From: Micromonospora sp. C28SCA-DRY-2
Lineage (GTDB): Bacteria > Actinomycetota > Actinomycetes > Mycobacteriales > Micromonosporaceae
Length of the DNA stretch: 64,000 nucleotides
Direction of reading: 5' to 3'
Assembly: GCF_030519475.1 (NCBI RefSeq)
Contig: NZ_JAUMKD010000001.1
Location: 806,001 to 870,000, forward strand
Made by a program: the position numbers and the translations under genes
The notes under the pieces: generated by a model
The model's database searches: none
What the model saw: only the letters and a program-made list of their open reading frames with translations
Told to the model about the DNA's origin: nothing
In this document: one piece after another, positions 40,144 through 48,345 of the stretch
How the letters are laid out: every line of letters starts with the position of its first letter
Numbering within the stretch: position 1 is the stretch's first letter

Positions 40144-41319
40144 TCAGCCGACGGTGGACCCGAAGACCTCGTCGCGGACGGCGTCCAGCGCGGTCCGCAG
40201 TGCGCCGTTGAGGATCGGCTCCTCGGTCAGCCCGGTCGGCACCACCCGGGGGCGCACCAGCGTGATCGCCGCCACCTCGTGCTGCACCCGCTCGGCCAGC
40301 GCGGCCCCGCCCGCCTGGCCGACCTCGCCGGCGAGCACCACCAGCGGCGGGTCCAGCACCACGCAGGTGCTGGCCACGCCGAGCGCCAGCCGCCGGGCCA
40401 GCTCGTCGAGCATCGGGCCGCCCGCCGTGCCGTCCGCGATCGCCGCGCGCACCGCCGCGGCGGCACCGTCGTCGGGGTAACCGTGCTCGCGGGCCAGCGC
40501 GCGCACCGCGTCCCCGCCGACCAGCTGCTGGAAGGCCGGCTTGGCCCGGCGGGACACGTCACGCGGGATGGGCGCGCCGGGCACCGGCAGGTAGCCGATC
40601 TCGCCGGCGGCGCCGCTGCTGCCGTGGTGCAGCCGCCCGCCGAGCATGATCGCCAGGCCGACACCGGCGCCGACCCAGACCAGTACGAAGTCGGTCACAC
40701 CGCGGGCCGCCCCGGACTGCGCCTCGGCCACCGCGGCCAGGTTGACGTCGTTCTCGAAGACGACCGGGGTGTGCAGGTCGTCGCGGAGCGCGGCGAGCAG
40801 GCCGCTGTGCCAGCGCGGCAGGTTGAAGGCGAAGGTGATGTCGCCGGTGGCCGGGTCGACCAGGCCGGGGGTGCCGAGCACGATCCGCCGGACGCTGGAC
40901 AACTGGGCCTGGGCGCTGCTGGCCGCCTGGACCACCGCGTTGTGCACCACGCCGACCGGGTCGTCGGTGTCCCGGGTGGACTGCTCGACCCGGCCGATCA
41001 CCGCACCGGTGATGTCCGCGCAGGCGGCGACCACCCGGTCCGGGCCGACATCCACCCCGACCACGTGGGCGCTGCCCGGCCGCACCGCGTAGAGCTGGGC
41101 GTTCGGCCCCCGCCCGCCGGCCTGCTCGCCGACCCGGGTGACCAGCCCGCGCTCCTCCAGCCGCTCCACCAGCTGGGAGGCGGTGACCTTGGACAACCCG
41201 GTCAGCTCACCGAGCCGGGCCCGGGTCAGCGGACCCTGCTCGAGCAGCAGCTCGAGCGCGGCGCGGTCGTTGAGCGCCCGCAGCAGGCGAGGGGTGCCGG
41301 GCAGCCGGGTCGCACTCAT
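40144..41319 (-). CDS. ROK family transcriptional regulator
   Basis: 391 residues. An N-terminal winged HTH (ALELLLEQGPLTRARLGELT and SKVTASQLVERLEERGLV) is fused to a ROK sugar-kinase-like domain with VVGVDVGPDRVVAA, NDVNLAAVAE and the GAGVGLAIMLGGRLHHG block. The usual zinc motif (CxCGxxGC) is missing, as in many ROK regulators. An AAGGA lies before the ATG at 41319. Divergent from the GH3 gene with 177 bp between, its most likely target. Confidence 0.92.
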   Translation of the reverse strand: MSATRLPGTPRLLRALNDRAALELLLEQGPLTRARLGELTGLSKVTASQLVERLEERGLVTRVGEQAGGRGPNAQLYAVRPGSAHVVGVDVGPDRVVAACADITGAVIGRVEQSTRDTDDPVGVVHNAVVQAASSAQAQLSSVRRIVLGTPGLVDPATGDITFAFNLPRWHSGLLAALRDDLHTPVVFENDVNLAAVAEAQSGAARGVTDFVLVWVGAGVGLAIMLGGRLHHGSSGAAGEIGYLPVPGAPIPRDVSRRAKPAFQQLVGGDAVRALAREHGYPDDGAAAAVRAAIADGTAGGPMLDELARRLALGVASTCVVLDPPLVVLAGEVGQAGGAALAERVQHEVAAITLVRPRVVPTGLTEEPILNGALRTALDAVRDEVFGSTVG

Positions 41320-41496
41320 GCCACGTCCTTCATGTTCTATAAACTTTGCTAACTGTAAATCGACCGGTGAATGGGTAGCCGTAGCGTATCGGCCACCCGG
41401 CACCGGAGAACTCGGACGACCCGGCACCGCTGCACCGCCGGGACGGCCGCCTCCGTCACGACGTCGTGCCGTCCGGGCACCGGAAGGGGAGATCAC
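41320..41496. promoter_or_regulatory. ROK/GH3 divergent control region
   Basis: The stretch 41331-41362 is strikingly AT-rich for this genome and contains TATAAA (41338-41343), TTGCTAAC and TGTAAA (41354-41359). It is the natural site for both promoters and a ROK operator. No clean palindrome could be fixed by eye. Confidence 0.45.
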
Positions 41497-42948
41497 GTGG
41501 GGCTCGATCCAGGACTGCGCCGGCTCGCGCTCGGCACGCTGCTGGCCGCGTACCCGGGACCGGTGCCGCCGGACTGGGCGGTCGACCTGGTCGCCGAGGG
41601 GCTCGCCGGGCACACCCTGTTCGGCACCAACGTGCACAACCCGGCGCAGGTGGCGGCCAGCACCGCCGCGCTGCGGGCCGGCCGCGCCGACGTGCTGATC
41701 GCCATCGACGAGGAGGGTGGCGACGTCACCCGGCTCGCGCACGCCACCGGCAGCCCCTACCCCGGCAACGCCGCGCTCGGCGCGGTCGGCGACGTGGCGC
41801 TCACCCGGCGGGTCTACGAGGCCATCGGGGCCGAGCTGGCCGCGCTCGGTATCACCGTCAACCTCGCGCCCACTGTCGACGTCAACACCGCCGACGAGAA
41901 CCCGGTGATCGGCACCCGCTCGTTCGGCGCCGACCCGGTCCGGGTCGCCGCGCACTCGGCCGCCGCGGTCGCCGGCCTCCAGGCGGCCGGCGTCGCCGCC
42001 TGCGCCAAGCACTTCCCCGGGCACGGCGCCACGATCGCCGACTCCCACCACGAGTTGCCCACCGTGGACGTACCGGTCGAGGTGCTGCGCGAGCGCGACC
42101 TGCCCCCGTTCGCCGCGGTGGTCGACGCCGGCACCCGCGCGGTGATGACCGCGCACATCCGGGTACCGGCGCTGACCGGCGACGGCCCCGCCACCTTCAG
42201 CCGGGCCGTCCTGGTCGACCTGCTCCGCGGCGAGTACGGCTTCACCGGCACGGTGATCACCGACGCACTGGAGATGAAGGGCGCCGCGATCGCCGCGGGC
42301 GGGGTGGGGCCGGCCGCGGTGCGGGCCCTCGCCGCCGGCGCCGACCTGCTCTGCATCGGCGCCAAGGTCGACGCCGACCTGGTCGAACGGGTGGTCGCCG
42401 AGATCGTCGCGGCGCTCGGCGACGGCCGGCTGGACCGCGCCCGGGTGGAGGAGGCCGCCGGCCGGGCCGCCGCGCTGGCCGCCTGGACCGGGGCCGCCGG
42501 CGGGATCTCCGCCGCCGCCACCGACCTGGGGTACGCGGCGGCGCGCCGTGCCGTCCGGGTGGAGGGCAGCCTCACCGAGCTGGACCGGCCGCTGGTGGTC
42601 CAGTTGCACGCCGCCTCCACCATCGCCGAGGGCCGGGTGCCGTGGGGGCTCGGGCCGCACCTGGCCGACGCCGAGGAGATCCGGGTGGTGGCCGCGGAGA
42701 CCGAACCGGCCGCCCTGCGCGGGCTCGCCGGGTCCCGGCCGATCGTGCTGGTCGGCCGGCACCTGCACCGGCTGCCCGGCGGTCCCGAGCTGGTGACCGC
42801 GCTGGCCGCCGAGCACCCGGTGACCGTTGTCGAGATGGGCTGGCCGGCGAGCTGGCGGCCGGCCGGCGTGCGGGCCTTCGTCACCACCTACGGCGCGAGC
42901 CACGCCAACGGCCGGGCCGCCGCCGAGGCGCTCGGCCTCGCCGGCTGA
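41497..42948 (+). CDS. Glycoside hydrolase family 3 beta-N-acetylhexosaminidase (NagZ-like)
   Basis: 483 residues. GH3 hexosaminidase motifs: KHFPGHG near residue 171 followed by SHHELP, and the nucleophile Asp256 in ITDALEMKG. NagZ-type enzymes release GlcNAc from muropeptides or chitobiose; no signal peptide is seen, so it acts in the cytoplasm. The C-terminal ~130 residues form the extra domain of longer actinobacterial members. GGGGAG precedes the GTG at 41497 by 6 nt. Divergent ROK gene suggests amino-sugar-responsive control. Confidence 0.9.
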   Translation: MGLDPGLRRLALGTLLAAYPGPVPPDWAVDLVAEGLAGHTLFGTNVHNPAQVAASTAALRAGRADVLIAIDEEGGDVTRLAHATGSPYPGNAALGAVGDVALTRRVYEAIGAELAALGITVNLAPTVDVNTADENPVIGTRSFGADPVRVAAHSAAAVAGLQAAGVAACAKHFPGHGATIADSHHELPTVDVPVEVLRERDLPPFAAVVDAGTRAVMTAHIRVPALTGDGPATFSRAVLVDLLRGEYGFTGTVITDALEMKGAAIAAGGVGPAAVRALAAGADLLCIGAKVDADLVERVVAEIVAALGDGRLDRARVEEAAGRAAALAAWTGAAGGISAAATDLGYAAARRAVRVEGSLTELDRPLVVQLHAASTIAEGRVPWGLGPHLADAEEIRVVAAETEPAALRGLAGSRPIVLVGRHLHRLPGGPELVTALAAEHPVTVVEMGWPASWRPAGVRAFVTTYGASHANGRAAAEALGLAG

Positions 42949-43023
42949 CAGCGGGCCGGGCGGACCGGCGGCGGACCCGGCCCGGGCGGCATTGACCGGG
43001 CCGGAGCGGGGTATGCGGATGGG

Positions 43024-44226
43024 ATGACGGCTACCGACCCCTGGCACCGGGCGCTGGCCGACCTCGTGTCCCGGTCGCACCGGCTGCCGCCGGACGAGCT
43101 GGCGGCGGCGGTCGGCACCGTACTGCGGCCGCTGGGCGCCACGGCCACCGTCTACCTGGTCGACGCCGAACAGTGCGACCTGCGGCCGCTGCCCGAGCCG
43201 GGCCGGCCGGCGCCGGACCCGCTGCCGATCGACACCAGCCTGGCCGGTCGCGCCTTCACCCACGTCGAGCCGCACATCGGGCACGGGCCGCCGCCCCGGC
43301 TCTGGGTGCCGATCGTCAACGGCACCGACCGGTTGGGGCTGCTGGAGGTCTTCCCGGCGGACGGCACCGACCCGTCCGACCCGTCGTTCCAGGACGGCTG
43401 CCGGCTGATCGCCGGCCTCGTCGGTCACCTGGTGACGAGCAAGTCCGGGTACGGCGACACCCTGCACCGGGCCCGGCGCAGCCGGTCCATGGCGGTCTCC
43501 GCCGAGCTGCTCTGGCACCTGCTGCCGCCGCTGACCTTCGCCGGCCCGGACACGGCGATCAGCGCCCTGCTCGAACCCTGCTACGAGGTCGGCGGGGACG
43601 CGTTCGACTACGCCCTGGACGGCGGGGTCATCTCGCTGGCGATCCTGGACGGGGTGGGCCGCGGCCTGCCGGCGGTGCTCACCACCTCGGTCGCGCTCGC
43701 CGCGCTGCGCGCGGCGCGGCGGGCCGGCAGCGACCTGACCGGCCTGGCCCGCTCGGTGGACACCGCCATCGCGGGCCAGTGGCAGGACGCCCGCTTCGTC
43801 ACCGGCGTGCTGGCCGAGTTCGACACCCGCACCGGCCAGCTCCGGTACCTCGTCGCCGGGCATCCGCCGCCGCTGGTGCTGCGGGGCGGACGGGCGGTGC
43901 AGGAGCTGGCCGGCGGCCGGCGCCTCCCGCTCGGCCTGGCCGACCAGGTCACGGTGGCGCAGGCCCGGCTGGAGCCGGGTGACCGGCTGCTGCTGCACAC
44001 CGACGGGGTGACCGAGGCGCGCAGCGCCACCGGCGAGCTGTTCGGCCTGCCCCGGCTGGCCGATCTGGCCGAGCGGCAGATCAGCTCCGGGCTACCGGCG
44101 GCCGAGATCCTGCGCCGGCTGAGCCACGCGGTCACCGAGCACCTGGGCGACGGGACGGGGCGCGACGACGCCACGCTGCTGCTGGTCGAGTGGTCGGCCG
44201 AGGCGTCCGCGAACGCCGAACCCTGA
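43024..44226 (+). CDS. PP2C/SpoIIE-family protein phosphatase with GAF-like sensor
   Basis: 400 residues. An N-terminal GAF-like region (about 20-150) leads to a SpoIIE/PP2C domain from ~160: EPCYEVGGDAFDYALDGGVI, LDGVGRGLPAVL, LVAGHPPPLVL, LLLHTDGVTEAR and GRDDATLLLVEW. The metal-binding Asp set is present, although the family G-H-G in the second block reads G-R-G. Such phosphatases act on STAS-domain anti-anti-sigma factors, and a STAS gene lies 77 bp away convergently. Confidence 0.9.
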   Translation: MTATDPWHRALADLVSRSHRLPPDELAAAVGTVLRPLGATATVYLVDAEQCDLRPLPEPGRPAPDPLPIDTSLAGRAFTHVEPHIGHGPPPRLWVPIVNGTDRLGLLEVFPADGTDPSDPSFQDGCRLIAGLVGHLVTSKSGYGDTLHRARRSRSMAVSAELLWHLLPPLTFAGPDTAISALLEPCYEVGGDAFDYALDGGVISLAILDGVGRGLPAVLTTSVALAALRAARRAGSDLTGLARSVDTAIAGQWQDARFVTGVLAEFDTRTGQLRYLVAGHPPPLVLRGGRAVQELAGGRRLPLGLADQVTVAQARLEPGDRLLLHTDGVTEARSATGELFGLPRLADLAERQISSGLPAAEILRRLSHAVTEHLGDGTGRDDATLLLVEWSAEASANAEP

Positions 44227-44302
44227 CCGCCGCGCGGCCGGACCGAGCGCCGGCGGGAGTGGGACCGATCGTCGCCGGCCGGCGCCCGCGCCGCCCGCCC
44301 GG

Positions 44303-44653
44303 TCAGTCCAGGCCGCGCCAGCCGCCGCCGGCCGGGCCCCCGTTGTCGGTGGCGGCCAGCCCGAGCAGGACGTCGACCGACGTGATCCGCAACACCCGGG
44401 CCACCACCGGCTGCGGCCGGGTCACCCGGAACGCCACGTCGTGCTTGCGGGCCACCGTCAGCCCGTGCACCAGCACGCGCACCCCGCTGGAGTCGAGGAA
44501 CTCGACGTCGGCCAGGTCGACCAGGACCTCGCCGACGTCGGTGCGGCGCAGCGCGTCCAGGACCTCCGCCTCGAGCGCGTCGGCGGTGGACATGTCGATC
44601 TCGCCGGTCGGTCGCAGCACCACCTGCCGCCGCTCCGCGTCCTGCGCCCGCAC
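44303..44653 (-). CDS. STAS-domain anti-sigma factor antagonist
   Basis: 116 residues. SpoIIAA-like: VVLRPTGEIDMSTADALEAE then EFLDSSGVRVLVHG, with Ser56 at the phosphorylation position. These proteins free a sigma factor by binding its anti-sigma kinase when unphosphorylated. The neighbouring SpoIIE phosphatase is a natural partner; no RsbW-like kinase is in the window. GTG at 44653 follows a GGTGAGG-type site. Its upstream region is shared with the operator-bearing operon at 44816. Confidence 0.9.
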   Translation of the reverse strand: MRAQDAERRQVVLRPTGEIDMSTADALEAEVLDALRRTDVGEVLVDLADVEFLDSSGVRVLVHGLTVARKHDVAFRVTRPQPVVARVLRITSVDVLLGLAATDNGGPAGGGWRGLD

Positions 44654-44747
44654 CCACTCACCGCCTCACCAGGGAGCCCCGGCGTCCGTGCCGGTGCCAG
44701 CCGACCATACCCACCCGGAGGTCGCGCGGCCATTCGTCACCGCCTTC

Positions 44748-44803
44748 TTGAACGCGTTCAACTCTTCCCCTACGCTGAGCGCAGCGAATTTGAACGCGTT
44801 CAA
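44748..44803. promoter_or_regulatory. Twin palindromic operators with embedded promoter
   Basis: The perfect 14-bp palindrome TTGAACGCGTTCAA occurs at 44748-44761 and 44790-44803, centres 42 bp apart (four helical turns). TTGAAC at 44748-44753 is a plausible -35, a 17-bp spacer follows, and TACGCT at 44771-44776 a plausible -10, so the first copy covers -35 and the second covers the region just after +1. The TetR gene at the end of the downstream operon is the obvious binder. Confidence 0.8.
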
Positions 44804-44815
44804 GAAGGAGTCGGG

Positions 44816-45331
44816 ATGGACACGAAGGTCTGGATGTACCTGGTCTACCTGGCGATCAGCATCGGGCTGACCATCTGGGTGGCCCGGGCGCTGTCCCGCA
44901 ACGGGCTGGTCTTCCTCGAGGAGGTGTTCGCCGACGAGCGCCTCGCCAAGGCGGTGAACAGCCTGCTGGTGGTCGGCTTCTACCTGCTCAACCTCGGCTA
45001 CGTCACGGTGGCGATGCGGCACCCCGACCCGGTGGGCACGACCAGCGTGGCGATGGAGGAGCTGTCGCTCAAGGTCGGTCTGGTGCTGCTGGTGCTCGGC
45101 GCGCTGCACTTCTTCAACGTCTTCGCGCTCAACCGGTACCGCCGGGGGCGGCTCCGCCAGCTCGCCACCCACCCGCCGCTCGCCCCGGTCGGCCAGCTGC
45201 CGATGGCACCGGTCCCGCCGGCCGGCCACCCGGCCGGCCCGCAGCCGCCGTCCGGCCCGTACCCCGGCGGTCCCCACCCGCAGCCCGGCCAGCCGGGCGC
45301 CGGCCCGACCCCTCCCCCGGCGCCCCGATGA
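44816..45331 (+). CDS. Small membrane protein of TetR/DCC operon
   Basis: 171 residues with three transmembrane helices (about 5-25, 46-66, 84-105) and a ~60-residue Pro/Gly-rich cytoplasmic tail (PGGPHPQPGQPGAGP). I know similar actinobacterial proteins only as hypothetical membrane proteins near DCC genes. AGAAGGAG, partly overlapping the second operator, lies 5 nt before the ATG. It overlaps the next gene by 4 bp (ATGA). Confidence 0.8.
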   Translation: MDTKVWMYLVYLAISIGLTIWVARALSRNGLVFLEEVFADERLAKAVNSLLVVGFYLLNLGYVTVAMRHPDPVGTTSVAMEELSLKVGLVLLVLGALHFFNVFALNRYRRGRLRQLATHPPLAPVGQLPMAPVPPAGHPAGPQPPSGPYPGGPHPQPGQPGAGPTPPPAPR

Positions 45332-45819
45332 CCGTCCCGCCCGCCGGAGCGCGAGGACTGCCGGATACCACCACGCACTCCGGTGGTGGCATCCGGGGCT
45401 TCACCGTCCTGTTCGACGCGCACTGCCCGCTGTGCCGGGCCGCGCGTACCTGGCTGGCGTCCCGCCCGCAGCTCGTACCGCTGGAGTTCGTGCCGGCCGG
45501 CTCGGCCGAGGCCCGGCGGCGGTTCCCCGGCCTGGACCACGCCGCGACGCTGCGCGACCTCACCGTGATCGCGGACACCGGCGCGGTGTACGCGGGCGAC
45601 GGCGCCTGGTTCGCCTGCCTGTGGGCGCTGGCCGAGCACCGGTCGACGGCCGAGCGGCTGGCCCGCCCGCACCTGCTCCCGCTGGCCCGGCGGGTGGTGG
45701 CGATCGCCTCGGCGGTACGCGAACGGGTCCGCGAGCCGTGGCCGGAGCCGGCGCACGACCCGCCGGGTTACGGTGGCCCCGATGACCGAGCAGACTGCGC
45801 CGACGACCGCTGCGGGTGA
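45328..45819 (+). CDS. DCC-family thiol-disulfide oxidoreductase-like protein (DUF393)
   Basis: 163 residues. The motif FDAHCPLCRAARTWLA has the family DxxCxxC (Cys33, Cys36) at the start of a thioredoxin-like fold; the rest follows DUF393 (DLTVIADTGAVYAGDGAWFA). Redox activity is predicted from the family only. It overlaps the membrane-protein gene by 4 bp and the TetR gene by 38 bp, so the three are one operon. Confidence 0.88.
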   Translation: MTVPPAGARGLPDTTTHSGGGIRGFTVLFDAHCPLCRAARTWLASRPQLVPLEFVPAGSAEARRRFPGLDHAATLRDLTVIADTGAVYAGDGAWFACLWALAEHRSTAERLARPHLLPLARRVVAIASAVRERVREPWPEPAHDPPGYGGPDDRADCADDRCG

Positions 45820-46480
45820 ACCGGCGACCGCCCGCGGCGAGCAGACGCGGCAGCTCATCCTCGACACCGCGATGCGGCTGTTCCGCGAGCGCGGGTACGC
45901 CCAGACCACGATGCGGGCGATCGCGCAGGAGGCCGGGGTGGCGGTGGGCAACGCCTACTACTACTTCGGGTCCAAGGACCACCTGATCCAGGAGTTCTAC
46001 GCCCGCTCCCAGGTGGAGCACCGGGCGGCGGCCCAGCCGGTGCTCGACCGCGAGTCCGACTTCGCCGCCCGGCTCGCCGGGGTGCTGCACGCCGGCATCG
46101 ACGTGCTCACCCCCTCGCACGGCTTCGCCGCCAGCTTCTTCAAGACGGCGGCCGAGCCGACCTCCCCGCTGAGCCCGTTCTCCGCGGAGTCCTCGGCGCC
46201 CCGCCAGGCGGCGATCGACCTCTTCGCCGAGGTGCTGGACGGCTCCACCGCCAAGGTGGACGCCGAGCTGCGTCCCCAGCTGCCGGAGCTGCTCTGGCTG
46301 GCGTACATGGGGGTGATCCTGTACTGGGTCTACGACCGGTCACCCGGACAGGCCCGGACCCGGCAGCTGATCGACGGGGCGGTGCCGCTCATCGACCGGC
46401 TGGTGGGGTTGTCCCGGCTGCGGGTGCTGCGCCCGGTCACCCGCCAGGTCCTCGACCTGATTCGCACGCTGCGTCACTGA
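45782..46480 (+). CDS. TetR-family transcriptional regulator
   Basis: 232 residues. The HTH at about 22-68 reads RQLILDTAMRLFRERGYAQT, TMRAIAQEAGVAVGNAYYYF; the ligand-binding half ends in helices typical of the family (LWLAYMGVILYWVYDRSPGQ). The ATG at 45782 lies within the DCC gene (38-bp overlap); a GTG at 45773 is an alternative. Auto-repression through the twin palindromes at 44748-44803 is inferred. Confidence 0.92.
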   Translation: MTEQTAPTTAAGEPATARGEQTRQLILDTAMRLFRERGYAQTTMRAIAQEAGVAVGNAYYYFGSKDHLIQEFYARSQVEHRAAAQPVLDRESDFAARLAGVLHAGIDVLTPSHGFAASFFKTAAEPTSPLSPFSAESSAPRQAAIDLFAEVLDGSTAKVDAELRPQLPELLWLAYMGVILYWVYDRSPGQARTRQLIDGAVPLIDRLVGLSRLRVLRPVTRQVLDLIRTLRH

Positions 46481-46866
46481 GCCGAGGGATCGACCTCCTG
46501 GTCTTCTTACCAGGTCAAGTCCGCTATTCGACACTCCGAGACCGGCGTTGGCAGCTTGCTGCCAGAGCCTTCGATACGTAGCGTAATCAACATCGCGCCA
46601 ACCCACGGGGACCTGGGGGAAGGCTGCGGACCGTGGATCCGGCCCGGGATCCACGGTCCGCGCCCTCGGAATGCCGTCCGCCGCCGCGCGGCAGCTCTCG
46701 CGACGGCGGACCGCGGTGGCGGGCGGCACTGCTCCGGCGGCCCGCAGCTCTCCCCCGGTACCGCGGCGACGGGCGGCGTCGCTCCGCCGAGCACGGCGCT
46801 CCGCCGGACGGGCCCGCCGGCTCCCCCGGCACAGGGTCGCCGCACCGGGTCGGGCCGCTCCGCCGC
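46481..46866. other. 386-bp convergent intergenic region with a lower-GC patch
   Basis: Bases ~46495-46610 are clearly less GC-rich than the surroundings and hold a small hairpin TGGCAGC-TT-GCTGCCA (46549-46564). Bases 46662-46866 are very GC-rich with no coding-like frame. No gene or RNA I recognise. Confidence 0.5.
46626..46661. terminator. Strong symmetrical hairpin between TetR and GNAT genes
   Basis: Perfect 15-bp arms GCGGACCGTGGATCC (46626-46640) and GGATCCACGGTCCGC (46647-46661), loop GGCCCG. It lies between convergent genes and could stop either transcript. Confidence 0.6.
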
Positions 46867-47526
46867 TCAGGTGGGGTAGACCCCGAACGACCGCCAGCCC
46901 CGGTCCGGGAAGCCGGCCGCCGCCGCCACCTTCGCCGAGGCGACGTTGCGGCGATCGTGCAGATAGGTCGGGACGGCGCCCTCGTCGAGCACCCGGCGGG
47001 CGGCCTGCGCCACCAGGCGGCGGGCCAGGCCACGGTTGCGGGCCGCGGGCACCGTGCCCACCGCCAGCTCGTGGCCGTACGCGTCGTGCCGCTTGATCCC
47101 CACCCCGGCCAGGTAGCGACCACGCTCGTCGCGGACCACCAGCACCGCGTGGTCGAACAGCCGCAGCCAGGCCGGCAGCCCCGGCTCGGCCGGGGAGATC
47201 CACTCACCGACGTCGGGCAGCGGCGCCGGCGACACGCTCCACCGGAAGACGTCGTCGTGCAGCGCCCAGCCCCGGTGACCGACCGCGCTGGGCAGCTCCG
47301 GCAGCAGTCGCTTCGGCCGCCGGGCCAGCTCCCGCACCGCCGCGACCCGGTCCGGCGGCACCGACAGCACGGTGCTCGCGCCGGCCCGGACCGCGATCGC
47401 CGGGCGGAGCCGGCCGTCCCAGGCAGGCCGGACCCGGCGGTGCGAGCCGACCACGTGCAGGCCGGGGCCGGCGGGCCACTGCCCGAGCCAGGTGGCCAGG
47501 TGCAGGTGGAGTCTCCGGTCGAGCAC
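46867..47526 (-). CDS. GNAT family N-acetyltransferase
   Basis: 219 residues. The acetyl-CoA loop is LAVGTVPAARNRGLARRLVA (R-N-R-G-L-A) and the fold ends NVASAKVAAAAGFPDRGW. The N-terminal ~110 residues are a divergent second lobe, so it may be a double-GNAT protein. The GTG at 47526 is chosen because AGGGAGGTGAG lies directly upstream; an ATG at 47544 would place that site inside the gene. Substrate unknown. Confidence 0.85.
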   Translation of the reverse strand: MLDRRLHLHLATWLGQWPAGPGLHVVGSHRRVRPAWDGRLRPAIAVRAGASTVLSVPPDRVAAVRELARRPKRLLPELPSAVGHRGWALHDDVFRWSVSPAPLPDVGEWISPAEPGLPAWLRLFDHAVLVVRDERGRYLAGVGIKRHDAYGHELAVGTVPAARNRGLARRLVAQAARRVLDEGAVPTYLHDRRNVASAKVAAAAGFPDRGWRSFGVYPT

Positions 47527-47610
47527 CGACTCACCTCCCTGCACCGCCGGCCACCGGGCCGGAATCCGATCACGGTACGCCGGGCGGCTCCGCCCGGCGT
47601 ACCGAACGGG

Positions 47611-48210
47611 TCAGCGCCGGTCGTGCCCCACGTCGTGCCCAGCGTGCTCCCCGTGCCCGGCGTGCTGACCGTGACCGGCATGTCCGGCGTCGGCGCCGTG
47701 CATGGCCCGCTCGCCGTGGTCGGTGTGCGCGTGGCCCGCGTCGTGGGCGGCGTGCTGGCCGTGGCCGGCGTGGTACCGGTGGGTCACCGCGTGCCCGCGA
47801 CCGCGGGCGATCAGCGCGCGGTTGACCGGCACGGTGACCACGAAGGCCACCGCCAGCGCGCCGGCCAGGCTGGCCCAGAACACCCAGCTGGTCAGGCCCG
47901 CTTCCATGGCACCCGGGATGGCGAGCATGACGCCGTTGTCGACCACCTCCATCACGGCGATGCTCACCGTGTCGGCGACCAGCGCCACCTTGACCGCCGT
48001 CCGCAGCGGGACGCCCGAGCGGAGCACCGGGCGGATGGTGAACGAGTAGCCGAAGAGGAAGGCCAGGCCCACCGCCAGCGCGATGGTGCCGAGGTCGGAC
48101 CAGCCGAGCGCGGTGCCGATGACCATGCCGAGCACCTCGCCGATGGCGCAGCCGGTGAGGCAGTGCAGCGTCGCGGTGATCGCCAGTCGGGTCAGGTTCT
48201 GGTTGCTCAT
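47611..48210 (-). CDS. DUF4396 membrane protein with His-rich tail
   Basis: 199 residues. Four membrane segments (about 8-30, 40-58, 68-95, 105-128) contain the DUF4396 features LHCLTGCAIGEVLGMVIG and VMEVVDNGVMLAIPGAM. The last ~60 residues carry about 17 His in HAGHGQHAAHDAGHAHTDHG-type repeats, a probable metal-binding tail. A CsoR-type palindrome lies 13 bp upstream of the ATG at 48210. Together these suggest a role in copper (or nickel/cobalt) handling; this is inference. Confidence 0.85.
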   Translation of the reverse strand: MSNQNLTRLAITATLHCLTGCAIGEVLGMVIGTALGWSDLGTIALAVGLAFLFGYSFTIRPVLRSGVPLRTAVKVALVADTVSIAVMEVVDNGVMLAIPGAMEAGLTSWVFWASLAGALAVAFVVTVPVNRALIARGRGHAVTHRYHAGHGQHAAHDAGHAHTDHGERAMHGADAGHAGHGQHAGHGEHAGHDVGHDRR

Positions 48211-48222
48211 GCCGCCGACCAT

Positions 48223-48239
48223 ATACCCCCCGGGGGTAT
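48223..48239. promoter_or_regulatory. CsoR/RcnR-type metal operator
   Basis: ATACCCCCCGGGGGTAT, a near-perfect palindrome of the AT-C-tract-G-tract-AT type bound by CsoR/RcnR repressors. It lies 13 bp before the DUF4396 start on the minus strand, where the TATA at its edge may be part of the -10. Confidence 0.75.
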
Positions 48240-48345
48240 TAGGGGAAGTGGTGTCCATCACTGCGCGACGGGCGCCGTAAGGAGATGGCAAGACCTACGA
48301 CGGGGCACGGCTGGCTACGCTGTGCCGGCGCGAGGGAGGTGCCCG

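Noticed and set aside
40144..43998. A 1284-codon minus-strand frame spanning the ROK gene, GH3 gene and phosphatase
   Set aside because: Only the last ~391 codons are the ROK regulator; the rest is antisense to two well-supported plus-strand genes.
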